Part shown: in pieces, positions 35,344 to 44,402 of the stretch | Numbering within the stretch: position 1 is the stretch's first letter | Layout of the letters: every line of letters starts with the position of its first letter | Assembly (NCBI RefSeq): GCF_003664035.1 | Contig: NZ_RCCK01000013.1 | Coordinates: forward strand, 248,001-312,000 | Direction: 5' to 3' | Length of the DNA: 64,000 nucleotides | Source of the DNA: Pedobacter alluvionis | GTDB taxonomy: Bacteria; Bacteroidota; Bacteroidia; Sphingobacteriales; Sphingobacteriaceae | Program-made: the position numbers and the translations under genes | Notes under the pieces: generated by a model | Databases searched by the model: none | Told to the model about the DNA's origin: nothing | The model's input: only the letters and a program-made list of their open reading frames with translations

Positions 35344-36840
35344 ATGAAAAATATAATAAGAAAAACGCAAGTTTTAGCTTTTTCAACTTTGTTAATTGTT
35401 GCGGGTTGCAAAAAACTCGACATTAACCAAAGTCCGAATAACCCTCCTGTTGAATCTGCTACGGTTGAGACCCTGTTTCCCTCTGCAGTCATTTCAACTG
35501 TTTCCAGAACAGGTGGAGACCTTTCAATTATTGGGGGTATATGGGCGCAATATTGGACGCAAAATAATAATTCAAGTCAGTTCCGTACTGTCGATTCTTA
35601 CGATGTGCAGGCAACATCTAATTTCATTAACGGACCTTACTCTGAATTATTTGCAGGTGCTTTAACCGATTATCAATTGGGTATTACCAAATCGGTTGCT
35701 GCACAGGATTGGAGGTATAATCTCATGAATACGGTGATGAAAGCTTATACATACGAGGTATTAGTCGATTTGTTCGATAAAGTTCCTTATTCAGAGGCGC
35801 TTAAAGGGGGGGCAAATCTTCAGCCTAAATTTGACGACGGTTATACTATTTATACTTCACTAATTGCTGAAATTGATGCAGCACTTGCCAGAGATTATAA
35901 GACAGCGCCGCTTACCGATGCGCAGATTAAAACAGATTTTGTTTTCGGAAAAAAGGGTACATCTGCTAATGTTATGGCGAGTTGGGAAAAATTTGCAAAT
36001 ACATTAAAATTAAAAATGTATTTAAGAATGGTTAATGCCAAACCTGATGAAGCACAAGCCGGAATATTAAAGCTTTACCAGGATGGGGCTAAATTTCTTG
36101 ATGAAGATGCAAAAGTAGATATATTTACAGATGTGCCTAATAAAAGTAATCCTTTTTATGAGTATAATTTCAGAAGGTTAAATACCCCTGACAACCTGAA
36201 AGCGAGTATTACGTTTACTTCTTGGTTAAATCAGAATCAAGATCCACGCGCTGAAGTGTATTATGGAGAACCTAATCCTGTTCCTTCGATTAATCAAGGG
36301 GATTATCTTGGTGGTTCAGCACATCCAGAATATAACGATGCCGTTAACGTAGTCGTTAATGCGACAGATGCAGTTCCGCTTATCTCTCTGGATGAAAGTT
36401 ATTTTATGCAGGCAGAAGCACGTTTGCGCTATTTTGGTGGTGCCGGAGCTGAAAATCTTTATAACGAAGGGGTTAAAACAGCATTTAGTAAACTTGGTCT
36501 AGATGGTGCTGCTCTGCTATCAACAACATATGCTTATCCTGCATCAGCTGATAAGGAAGTAAATCTGGAAGCGATTATCGTTCAGAAATGGGCATCCTTA
36601 TTTGGTTCACATGCTTTAGAGGCTTTCTTTGAGCAGAACAGAACAGGCTATCCTAAAACCAGCACGGTTTATTCAACAGATGCAGGTTATACCCCGGGTC
36701 AATTGGTTTATACGCCAAACGGCGTAACAGGTGCAGGCAATTTTCCAAGGAGATTTGTTTATCCTGATTTTGAGAAAAGCAGAAACGCTAATACCCCTGC
36801 GCAGGTTCCTATCTATACAAAAGTTTGGTGGGGTAAATAA
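35344..36840 (+). CDS. SusD-like_2 family lipoprotein (pair 2)
   Basis: A 498-residue lipoprotein with lipobox LIVAGC (cysteine near 22) and KKLDINQSPNNPP, a SusD-like_2 start. Further family segments are LFPSAVISTVSRTGGDLSIIGGIWAQYWTQNN, a YTYEVLVDLFDKVPYSEALKGG stretch and KFANTLKLKMYLRMV. The C-terminal RRFVYPDFEKSRNANTPAQ ... KVWWGK is the usual ending of the subgroup. It lies 12 bp behind susC2 and 24 bp ahead of the small lipoprotein gene. In Bacteroides thetaiotaomicron some SusCD pairs of this subgroup (for example the BT2261-2264 complex) import peptides; whether this applies here cannot be read from the sequence. Confidence 0.9.
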   Translation: MKNIIRKTQVLAFSTLLIVAGCKKLDINQSPNNPPVESATVETLFPSAVISTVSRTGGDLSIIGGIWAQYWTQNNNSSQFRTVDSYDVQATSNFINGPYSELFAGALTDYQLGITKSVAAQDWRYNLMNTVMKAYTYEVLVDLFDKVPYSEALKGGANLQPKFDDGYTIYTSLIAEIDAALARDYKTAPLTDAQIKTDFVFGKKGTSANVMASWEKFANTLKLKMYLRMVNAKPDEAQAGILKLYQDGAKFLDEDAKVDIFTDVPNKSNPFYEYNFRRLNTPDNLKASITFTSWLNQNQDPRAEVYYGEPNPVPSINQGDYLGGSAHPEYNDAVNVVVNATDAVPLISLDESYFMQAEARLRYFGGAGAENLYNEGVKTAFSKLGLDGAALLSTTYAYPASADKEVNLEAIIVQKWASLFGSHALEAFFEQNRTGYPKTSTVYSTDAGYTPGQLVYTPNGVTGAGNFPRRFVYPDFEKSRNANTPAQVPIYTKVWWGK

Positions 36841-36864
36841 TTGGTTTAACAATAAATAGATATC

Positions 36865-37353
36865 ATGAAAAAGATTAATATAATATTCATTTTTATTGCA
36901 CTGATTACAGTTGCAATAAGTGCTTGTAAAAAAGATCCGGAACCTGGAGGCACTGCAGTCCAGGATATGGCTGGCGACTGGCACGTTAAAGTAAACGAGA
37001 CAGGCGCTTATTCTACCTTGTTAACTTTTAATACTTCAGAGAATACACCTAATGTAATGTGGGTACAGGGTACAGGATTAAAATCTGGGGCAACAGTTTT
37101 ATCTATTAAGGGAAAAACCGGGGTAGATTATCCAAATAAGCTTTTCTCTGGAGCAAACATTGCTAATATAGCTACAACTAGCGGAAGACCAGATAGTTTC
37201 TCCATTTTAAATGGAAAAATTATTCCTAATGGTACCAAAGGCCCTGTTTCTAAAAGTCCAACAGATTCGATTTACTTTGAATTAAATGTAAGCGGAACAG
37301 TATATAAGGTAAGTGGTTATCATAAAACAGGATTTTTGGAAGATCTTCCTTAA
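36865..37353 (+). CDS. Small SusCD-associated lipoprotein, Lipid_bd-like
   Basis: A 162-residue lipoprotein with lipobox ISAC (cysteine near 21), then KKDPEPGGTAVQDMAGDWHVKVNETGAYSTLLTFN. The DxxGxWxVxV beginning and the all-beta pattern resemble PF12888 (lipid-binding putative hydrolase) proteins that are often encoded behind SusD-like_2 genes. I cannot identify catalytic residues. It is the last gene of operon 2; a hairpin with a T-run lies 40 bp downstream. A role as an accessory surface subunit of the SusC2-SusD2 complex is inferred from the context only. Confidence 0.72.
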   Translation: MKKINIIFIFIALITVAISACKKDPEPGGTAVQDMAGDWHVKVNETGAYSTLLTFNTSENTPNVMWVQGTGLKSGATVLSIKGKTGVDYPNKLFSGANIANIATTSGRPDSFSILNGKIIPNGTKGPVSKSPTDSIYFELNVSGTVYKVSGYHKTGFLEDLP

Positions 37354-37393
37354 ATAATATGTTATTATAAGCTCGTTAATGAGCTTATTATAT

Positions 37394-37425
37394 AAAAGAG
37401 ATCTCCATTTAGGAGGTCTCTTTTT
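37394..37425 (+). terminator. Terminator of operon 2
   Basis: AAAGAGATCTCC and GGAGGTCTCTTT pair with one G-U, followed by TTTTTG. A second hairpin AAGCTC/GAGCTT precedes it. Confidence 0.8.
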
Positions 37426-37651
37426 GTTTGTATCAAGAGTTACGCGGTTTAGATAACAATGATTTTTTGGCACAGTTTTTTTAGATTTGGATAATAGTGC
37501 TTACGCCCTATTAAGCGTTAATTTCTGCCTATTTAGGGGTAAAATATGATTGTAATTACCAACAATCTTCAATAGTGTGTAGAAAATTTCCCCAAAAAGG
37601 ACTTTTTAATCAGACAATATTATTGTCAAAATAAAGTCATTATGCGCTTAA

Positions 37652-37726
37652 TTTGTTAAATTTTGTTAAATTAGTTCTTAGCTATATTATATTAGCGGTT
37701 CAAATAAATAATCATTAACTAATTTA
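37652..37726 (+). promoter_or_regulatory. susC3 upstream elements
   Basis: TTTGTTAAATTTTGTTAAAT (37652-37671), a 10-bp direct repeat, starts 81 nt before the ATG, the same place as in susC1 and susC2. The leader TAACTAATTTA (37716-37726) lies 17 nt before the start codon. The rest of the 380-bp spacer holds only the upstream terminator. Confidence 0.5.
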
Positions 37727-37732
37727 AATTTC

Positions 37733-40700
37733 ATGAAAAAACTTCTACAAAGTTTGTTCATACTTTTGTTTCTTGCATCTACTGCAATAGCTCAAGACAG
37801 AACAATTACTGGTACAGTTACTTCGCAGGATGACAAATTACCCATCCCAGGTGTAACAGTAAAAGTTAAAGGTGCATCAGCTGGCACCGTAACAGATTCA
37901 AATGGTAAATATTCTGTAAGTGTTCCCTCAGGATCAAATATACTCGAATTTAGCTATATTGGATATGTAACTAAAGAGCAGGTGATCTCTGCAAATGCTG
38001 TAATTAACATTACTTTATCAGCCGATGCTAAAACACTAACCGATGTTGTTGTTGTTGGTTATGGTACTACAACCAAACAGGCATTTACGGGTTCGGCGAA
38101 AACAATTAGTGCTGATCAACTGGGAAATAAACGAGCCTCAAATTTATCACAGGCATTAGCAGGTGAAGTTTCTGGTGTTCGTGTTATTACACAAAGTGGC
38201 CAACCAGGTACCGAAGCTAAAGTTCGTATCAGAGGTATCGGTTCTGTATCAGGAAATCGCGATCCCTTGTACGTTGTGGATGGTGTTCCGTTTTATGGAA
38301 GTTTAAATTCCGTTAATATCAATGATATAGAATCAACTACGGTTTTAAAAGATGCTGCTGCAACTGCTATTTATGGTTCAAGAGGTTCAAATGGAGTAAT
38401 ACTCATTACGACCAGATCAGGAAGGGGCAAAAGCGCATTTATCGAGGGTGATGTCAATTTCGGTACAAACATGGCTCTATTGCCACGTTACGATGTAATT
38501 AAATCTCCTGAGGAATTTATCGGTCTGGCATGGGAAGGTTTATATAATCAAGGTAGAGGTTTAGCGACTCCTTTAACAGATGCTGCAGCTATAACTTATG
38601 CAAATGCCAGAATTTTCGGTCCAACAGGTGGTGGTTTACCTGCAGCCTCTAACATTTGGAATTCTACCGGCGCCAACTTAATTGATCCGGCTACAAGGCA
38701 GGTAAGATCTGGTATAACCAGGAAATTTGATCCTGAAAACTGGGAAGATTATGCATTTCAAAATTCATCCCGTACAGAAGCAAATGTGAGGATTGGTGGT
38801 AGCTCTGATAAAACAAGCTACTTTACTTCATTAGGTTATCTAGATGATATTGGTTATTCCATCAAATCAAACTACAAGCGCTTAAACGCCCGGTTAAATC
38901 TAACTCACGAAGTTAAGCCGTGGTTGGTTGGCGGTATGAATTTAGGTTATACAAATTCCAAAAGAAATTTCGGTGGTCAGACATCAGATTCTGGAAGCAT
39001 TTTCTGGTTTGTAGATAACATTCCTCCAATTTATCCATTATTTTTAAGAGATACGAAAGGTGCCATTGTGCAAGATCCAATCTTCGGTGGTAACCAATAT
39101 GATTATGGAAATGCAGGTAGAAGATTTGGTTCGTTAACCAATGCAATCGCCGATACACAGTACAACACTGATAGAGATGATAGAAATGAATTAAACGGAA
39201 ACGTTTCTTTAACAGCAAAAATCATCCCTGGTTTAACTTTCGAGAATACATTTGGATTACAATACTACAATAACGAAAGTGTAAGCAGAACTAATAAATA
39301 TTATGGATCTGCCGCTTCTCAAGGTGGTTCTATTTATTTAGAAAATACCAGTTTAATGTCTTATAATCTTTTAAATTTAGTAAGATATAAGAAAACTTTC
39401 GGAGAAAATAGTTTGGAAGCTTTAGCAGCGCATGAAGTAACTGACTGGAAACTGAAAACATTACAAGCTTCAAGATACAACTTGGTTTTAAATGATTCAG
39501 AAGATTTAAATAACGGTACAGTAACCAATCCAAGTAACTCTTACAGTGAGCAATATAAACTGGAAAGTTATTTTGGACAAATTAATTACGATTATCAAAA
39601 GAAATATTTCTTATCAGGAAGTTTGAGAAGAGATGGTTCGTCTAGATTTAAAACAAATAGATGGGGAACTTTCGGTTCTGTAGGTGCGGCTTGGTTAGTG
39701 TCGAGCGAAGAATTTATGAAATCTCAAAATATCTTCAGTTCCTTGAAATTAAAAGCAAGTTATGGTTTAATTGGCGATCAAGGCGGTGTTGGATACTATC
39801 CAGGATATAATACTTTCAATATTGATAACGTGAACGATCAACCAGGTCTTTCTATTGATTTGGTGGGAAATCCGGATTTAACCTGGGAAACTTCTAAAAT
39901 GTTCCAAACAGGTATTGAATTTAATTTAGGTACTTATTTAACAGGTTCTGTTGATTATTACTTGAAAAATACTGATGATTTGATTTTTGACAGAAGAATA
40001 GGTCCATCAAGCGGATATGCTATTGTTAAGGTTAATGGCGGTTCATTGAGGAACCAGGGTTTAGAGTTTGATTTAACTGGCCATATTTTTAAAAAGAAAG
40101 ATTTTTATTTAGATCTGGGAATTAACGGCGAAATTTTCTCAAACAAAATGACTGCAATGCCAATTGATCCATCAACTGGCTTACAAAAACCAATTGATGT
40201 TCAAGGTAACTATGCTTGGTCAGTCGGCCACTCCATTTATGATTTCTATGTACGTAAATATACAGGCGTAGATGCTGCTGATGGAAGATCAACCTGGGAA
40301 GCTTATTATTTAGATGCTAATAACAACGGTGTGCCAGATGGTGGTTTGTTAGAAAATCAGGCAGGTGAGTACATTGGTTCGTTAGGATCTTATTTAGCTG
40401 CTAACCCTGGTAAAGAAGCGCAGTTAAAGAAAACTACTACCAAAACTTATCAAAATGCTACACAGCAATATGATGGACGTTCCGCAATTCCTGATGTAAG
40501 AGGTGCAATTAATTTAACTACCGGTTATAAAGGTTTTGATTTAAGTGTTCAAATGCTATATAGCTTAGGTGGTTATGTTTATGATGGTGCTTATGCTGGT
40601 TTAATGGGTAACGGCTTAATCGCAAATAATAACTGGCACAAGGATATTTTAAACAGATGGCAGTCTCCAAGTCAGCCAGGTGATGGAATTGTTCCAAGGA

Positions 40701-41002
40701 TATCTAATAATCAGGATGCAAACGTGAGTTCGGCATCATCACGATTTATTACCAAGGCAGATTACTTCTCTCTTAATAATGTGCGTTTGGGATATACTTT
40801 CCCAACAAAGATTACGGGTAAATTGGGTCTTACAGGTTTAAGCGTTTGGGTATCGGGTGACAACTTATACTTAGGTACATCCCGTGCAGGCCTAAATCCA
40901 ATGACAGCAGAGCCAGCTAATAGTACTGAAACCGGGGGTAGCAATACTTACAGATACTCACCCTTATCTACTATCTCTGCTGGTTTAAGAGTTAAGCTTT
41001 AA
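37733..41002 (+). CDS. SusC/RagA family TonB-dependent transporter (pair 3)
   Basis: A 1089-residue receptor, the longest of the five. Signal peptide MKKLLQSLFILLFLASTAIA; CarboxypepD_reg-like domain (TSQDDKLPIPGVTVKVKGASAGTVTDSNGKYSV); TonB-box-like TDVVVVGYGTT; plug with PLYVVDGVPFYGS and NINDIESTTVLKDAAATAIYGSRGSNGVILITT. The C-terminus SAGLRVKL is a typical last barrel strand. The GYG-type TonB box and the KDAAAT motif place it with SusC4, in agreement with the canonical SusD that follows 15 bp downstream. Confidence 0.95.
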   Translation: MKKLLQSLFILLFLASTAIAQDRTITGTVTSQDDKLPIPGVTVKVKGASAGTVTDSNGKYSVSVPSGSNILEFSYIGYVTKEQVISANAVINITLSADAKTLTDVVVVGYGTTTKQAFTGSAKTISADQLGNKRASNLSQALAGEVSGVRVITQSGQPGTEAKVRIRGIGSVSGNRDPLYVVDGVPFYGSLNSVNINDIESTTVLKDAAATAIYGSRGSNGVILITTRSGRGKSAFIEGDVNFGTNMALLPRYDVIKSPEEFIGLAWEGLYNQGRGLATPLTDAAAITYANARIFGPTGGGLPAASNIWNSTGANLIDPATRQVRSGITRKFDPENWEDYAFQNSSRTEANVRIGGSSDKTSYFTSLGYLDDIGYSIKSNYKRLNARLNLTHEVKPWLVGGMNLGYTNSKRNFGGQTSDSGSIFWFVDNIPPIYPLFLRDTKGAIVQDPIFGGNQYDYGNAGRRFGSLTNAIADTQYNTDRDDRNELNGNVSLTAKIIPGLTFENTFGLQYYNNESVSRTNKYYGSAASQGGSIYLENTSLMSYNLLNLVRYKKTFGENSLEALAAHEVTDWKLKTLQASRYNLVLNDSEDLNNGTVTNPSNSYSEQYKLESYFGQINYDYQKKYFLSGSLRRDGSSRFKTNRWGTFGSVGAAWLVSSEEFMKSQNIFSSLKLKASYGLIGDQGGVGYYPGYNTFNIDNVNDQPGLSIDLVGNPDLTWETSKMFQTGIEFNLGTYLTGSVDYYLKNTDDLIFDRRIGPSSGYAIVKVNGGSLRNQGLEFDLTGHIFKKKDFYLDLGINGEIFSNKMTAMPIDPSTGLQKPIDVQGNYAWSVGHSIYDFYVRKYTGVDAADGRSTWEAYYLDANNNGVPDGGLLENQAGEYIGSLGSYLAANPGKEAQLKKTTTKTYQNATQQYDGRSAIPDVRGAINLTTGYKGFDLSVQMLYSLGGYVYDGAYAGLMGNGLIANNNWHKDILNRWQSPSQPGDGIVPRISNNQDANVSSASSRFITKADYFSLNNVRLGYTFPTKITGKLGLTGLSVWVSGDNLYLGTSRAGLNPMTAEPANSTETGGSNTYRYSPLSTISAGLRVKL

Positions 41003-41017
41003 TATAAACTTACTAAC

Positions 41018-42499
41018 ATGAAAAATAATAAATATATATATATCGCATTTGCACTTCTGGTGTTTGCAAGTGGATGTAAAAAAAGTTTCTTGGATGAAAG
41101 ACCAAGTGAAAAAGTTTCTCCGGAGCAGATTAGTGAGGAGGCATTGAGAGATCCTTCTGTATTAAATGCTTATACAAGAGGCTTATATTCCAGTATGTAT
41201 AATACTGGAACGGGTGGTACAACAGGGCATGATGATTTTGGTCAAAAGGGTTATGATATCTTTTCAGATATGTTGGCTTCAGATATGGCACTAGGATCAC
41301 TTAATTATGGTTGGTATAGCACAGTGGTCAGGTATCAGGCTACAAAAGATTTTACTCAGAATGCTGCGTATATTCCATGGCGTTATTATTATAAAATCAT
41401 TTTTGGAGCAAACTCTTTAATAGATGTATTGGGTGGTAACAATGCAACCTTTACTAACAAAACCCTTGCATATAGTATGGGGCAGGCAAAAGCCATGCGT
41501 GCCTATGCATATTTTTACCTAACACAATTCTATGCACCGAAAGGCTACGGTACCGGAACTGAAAAAATTCTTCCACTGTATACCGATGCTAAAACAACGA
41601 ACCAGCCTTTAGTTACTTCTGCTGTAATCTTCGATCAGATGATTAAAGATTTAACAGAAGCAACAACATTGTTGGCTGATTATGGTAGAGGAAGTAAAGG
41701 AGAAATAAATGCAGATGTTGCCAAAGGCTTATTAGCTTATGTTTATGCTGCAAGAGGTACCGCTTCAGATTTAGCACAAGTTGTATCATTAACAGATCAG
41801 ATCGTTCCTAAATTCCCGATTTTAGCTAAAGCAAATGTAACCACCGATGGATTTAACAATCTATCAAATAGTGCCAACTGGATGTGGGGAGCTGATCTTC
41901 AGATTTCAAGTAACCTTGATTTGATTTCTTGGTGGGGCCAAATTGATATCTTTACCTATAGCTACGCATGGGCTGGAGATCCTAAATTTATCGACGATAA
42001 GTTGTACGCTTCTATCCCTGAAGATGATGCCCGTAAAAAACAGTTCGACGATAACGCAGATTATGGAGGCCTGTTGCCAACAGGAAAATTCTTTGATCCT
42101 GCACGGATTGAAGGTGGACAAAGAACGGTAGTTACCGATTACGTTTATATGCGTGTTGAAGAAATGATTCTTTTAAATGCAGAGGCAAAAGCAAGATTAA
42201 ATCAAGATGCACTTGCCCGAACTGAATTAAAGAAGCTATTAACTGAACGTGTTCCTAACCCTAATTTTGTTGATGCTTTAAGTGGAGAAGATTTAAAAGA
42301 AGAAATTTATAAGCAAACACGTATAGAGCTTTGGGGAGAGGGAAAAGTTTATCTGGCAATGAAACGTAACAAACACTCTATCACAAGAGGAACAAATCAC
42401 TTGTTCTTTTCTGGAAACACCTTTGCGTACGATGCTGACGAACTTACCTTTCCAATACCACAGGCCGAAGTGATTAATAATCCAAATCTTAATAAATAA
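41018..42499 (+). CDS. RagB/SusD family lipoprotein (pair 3)
   Basis: A 493-residue lipoprotein: lipobox FASGC (cysteine near 20), then KKSFLDERPSEKVSPEQ. This is a canonical SusD with the TPR-rich N-part (NAYTRGLYSSMY, YKIIFGANSLIDVLGG, GQAKAMRAYAYFYLTQFYAP) and the C-terminal domain DYVYMRVEEMILLNAEAKARL, ELKKLLTERVPNP and RIELWGEGKVYLAMKRNKH, ending TFPIPQAEVINNPNLNK. It covers SusC3 and captures the ligand at the surface. A strong hairpin terminator follows 20 bp downstream. Confidence 0.93.
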   Translation: MKNNKYIYIAFALLVFASGCKKSFLDERPSEKVSPEQISEEALRDPSVLNAYTRGLYSSMYNTGTGGTTGHDDFGQKGYDIFSDMLASDMALGSLNYGWYSTVVRYQATKDFTQNAAYIPWRYYYKIIFGANSLIDVLGGNNATFTNKTLAYSMGQAKAMRAYAYFYLTQFYAPKGYGTGTEKILPLYTDAKTTNQPLVTSAVIFDQMIKDLTEATTLLADYGRGSKGEINADVAKGLLAYVYAARGTASDLAQVVSLTDQIVPKFPILAKANVTTDGFNNLSNSANWMWGADLQISSNLDLISWWGQIDIFTYSYAWAGDPKFIDDKLYASIPEDDARKKQFDDNADYGGLLPTGKFFDPARIEGGQRTVVTDYVYMRVEEMILLNAEAKARLNQDALARTELKKLLTERVPNPNFVDALSGEDLKEEIYKQTRIELWGEGKVYLAMKRNKHSITRGTNHLFFSGNTFAYDADELTFPIPQAEVINNPNLNK

Positions 42500-42520
42500 T
42501 TTTATACAAACAAAAATTAA

Positions 42521-42556
42521 CAGAACGCCGGCTTTCTCTCGAAAGCCGGCGTTCTG
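42521..42556 (+). terminator. Terminator of operon 3
   Basis: A 16-bp perfect stem (CAGAACGCCGGCTTTC and GAAAGCCGGCGTTCTG) with a 4-nt loop, followed by CGTTTAT. Much more GC-rich than its surroundings. Confidence 0.8.
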
Positions 42557-42644
42557 CGTTTATGGTTATTCAATAGTTTACATGCGGATAAATGTTTTTC
42601 ATTCACTGCAGTATATTCATGTATTAATACATTTAAAACTTTGA

Positions 42645-42832
42645 TATGAAGGATTTAGGTTCTTAGATCTAAAACGCTTAAATGCACCACTAAACAGAAG
42701 TGCATCAAATTACACAGTCGCTTTAGCACAAACGTTAACTGAAACGGCAAGCCATGCCATCTGGCAGTGGTTAGTTCCTCAAGATGAATCAATGCAAATG
42801 CGGCTATTGGTACCGGTGGACAAAATCCTTAA
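42645..42832 (+). pseudogene. susD C-terminal remnant
   Basis: The plus strand encodes YEGFRFLDLKRLNAPLNRSA ... IWQWLVPQDE, followed after a single-base shift (near 42787-42790) by NANAAIGTGGQNP and a stop codon at 42830-42832. This is the usual C-terminal end of RagB/SusD proteins (GFRFxDLKR ... WxxPQDExNxNxxIxQNP). A stop codon directly precedes the fragment in frame, and nothing upstream matches. It is therefore the relic of another SusD that once lay in this array. None of the five intact susD genes is an obvious copy of it. Confidence 0.75.
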
Positions 42833-42954
42833 GGTTAAAGTAAGTTATGGGCTTAATTATTTGATTATCAACAATTATTAATTACCGCTGTGAAATAACC
42901 ATGGTATTTGAGGATTTTAGTTGCCAACTAAACCAATGCTATGATTAGTAGCGA

Positions 42955-43508
42955 GTTAAAGGTAATAAATCTTTCTGTGAACTGTATGATTTTGTTACCG
43001 CTTTTGAAAAACAAATGGCTGCTCATTTAATCCATTCTGGCAAGCCAAGATCTTTAAGCCGACCAGAAATAAGCCTTTCTGAAATGATGTGCATAGAAAT
43101 TCTCTATCCAAAACAGCGGCTATAAATATTTTCAATACTACTCCCAGCAGGAAGTTGAAAAAGGACATGTAAACAGTTATTGCCCTGTAGCTCCATGCTA
43201 CGGAAGGTTTGTGCAGTTAAAGCCGCGGATGCTCACTTGCCTGGTAATTTACCTGAACCTTTGCAGGCAAGGGATTTATTAACGAAAAAGCATCAGAAAG
43301 TTTGATGAACAAAGGCTTATTACTAATAACTAAGCTAAAAAAGAATATGAAAAGCAAACTCTTGACAACGCAACATAAAGTGCTCCTCAACAAGAGAGGC
43401 CTGATAGAATGGGTAAACGATATTCTAAAAACTGTATGTGATATTGAACACACCAGACACCGCAGCCCAATCAATGCTTTAGTGAATCTTTATGCAGGTT
43501 TTTGCTAA
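42955..43508 (+). pseudogene. IS982-type transposase remnant
   Basis: The parts lie in order on the plus strand: NKSFCELYDFVTAFEKQMAAHLIHSGKPR ... ISLSEMMCIEILYP, then in another frame YKYFQYYSQQEVEKGHVNSY and RFVQLKPRMLTCLVIYLNL, and finally FINEKASESLMNKGLLLITKLKKNMKSKLL, KVLLNKRGLIEWVNDILKTVC and IEHTRHRSPINALVNLYAGF. These correspond to the N-terminal, middle and C-terminal parts of IS982-family transposases. At least one frameshift is visible, and the segment with most catalytic acidic residues is missing between about 43255 and 43270. It is a decayed copy with no activity. Confidence 0.8.
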
Positions 43509-43509
43509 T

Positions 43510-44174
43510 ATTCCTGGATTGATAGAAAACCTAGCATATTTTTAATCGGCACACATAACTCACGTTATTTTAGCTTTTTCAGGAGTATTAAGTTATTACG
43601 ACTTATATCGTAATATGTTCAATATACCGTATGTTGTTTTTAGTAAAGAGATGTCTGCGGCAGATGATTTTTTATTTAAAGTTAATTTTTAAGATTTACC
43701 CTTGGTTAAATAATGTTTTAATTCTATTTTAATCTAATTGTATCTTTTTGGATGAATTTTTTCATTTATTGGTAATGACCATAACAGTTTATTGTGTATG
43801 GGAATCCAAAAAACTTACTTTTTGCTTAGTTTTGGTTAAATCAATAATTTTTTTTGGGCTTTTTGGATTTGCATGTCGTTTTTCTAAATGCTATATTGCG
43901 TTATTAACCGAAACTAGATCAACTTTTATGAAAACTCGTGTAGAGATTATTATTTCTATACTGTTATTGCACCGGAGCAGTAACAACATGAGAATAATAA
44001 TGGGCGCTAAATGCCCATAAAATCAGTTCCAGGTAAATATCAAACTAAAAATGCAGCTTTTGAGAACCACATTAGTTGCATGTAGGGTGTACATGGAAGG
44101 ATTACGCATTGTTTTCTAAATAATCAGTTTGTTTAGCTCGATTTAATTATATGGAATAAAAAATATTATTTTTT
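43510..44174. other. Gene-free AT-rich spacer before susC4
   Basis: About 660 bp without a recognised gene. A 90-codon frame at 43748-44020 has no start context, signal or family pattern. The stretch may contain further remnants of the rearranged region. Confidence 0.5.
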
Positions 44175-44210
44175 ATTGTAGAATTTGAATTACAAAATAC
44201 TAAATCCTAT
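44175..44210 (+). promoter_or_regulatory. susC4 upstream block shared with susC5
   Basis: ATTGTAGAATTTGAATTAC and the following AAAATACTAAATCCTAT resemble 49026-49061 in about 30 of 36 positions. It takes the place of the TTGTTAAA tandem of susC1-3, so operons 4 and 5 seem to have a different promoter type. Confidence 0.5.
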
Positions 44211-44218
44211 ATTGTATT

Positions 44219-44402
44219 ATTATTAACTAAACTAAACTTTTTTTATGAAAAAACTTCTACAAAGTTTGTTCATATTGCTGTTTATTGCCACCTCAGCAAT
44301 AGCGCAAGATCGAACAATCACCGGAACAGTTACGGGTAAGGAAGACGGAATGCCGCTTCCTGGTGTAAGTGTTAAAATTAAAGGCGCTTCTGGTGGAACT
44401 AC
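44219..44402. repeat. 184-bp repeat, copy A (leader and N-terminus of susC4)
   Basis: Identical to 49072-49255 except for two synonymous C/T differences. It covers 26 bp of leader, the signal peptide and about half of the CarboxypepD_reg-like domain. Confidence 0.93.

Noticed and set aside
43748..44020. 90-codon hydrophobic frame upstream of susC4
   Set aside because: T-rich sequence gives chance hydrophobic codons; no signal peptide, partner or family resemblance.
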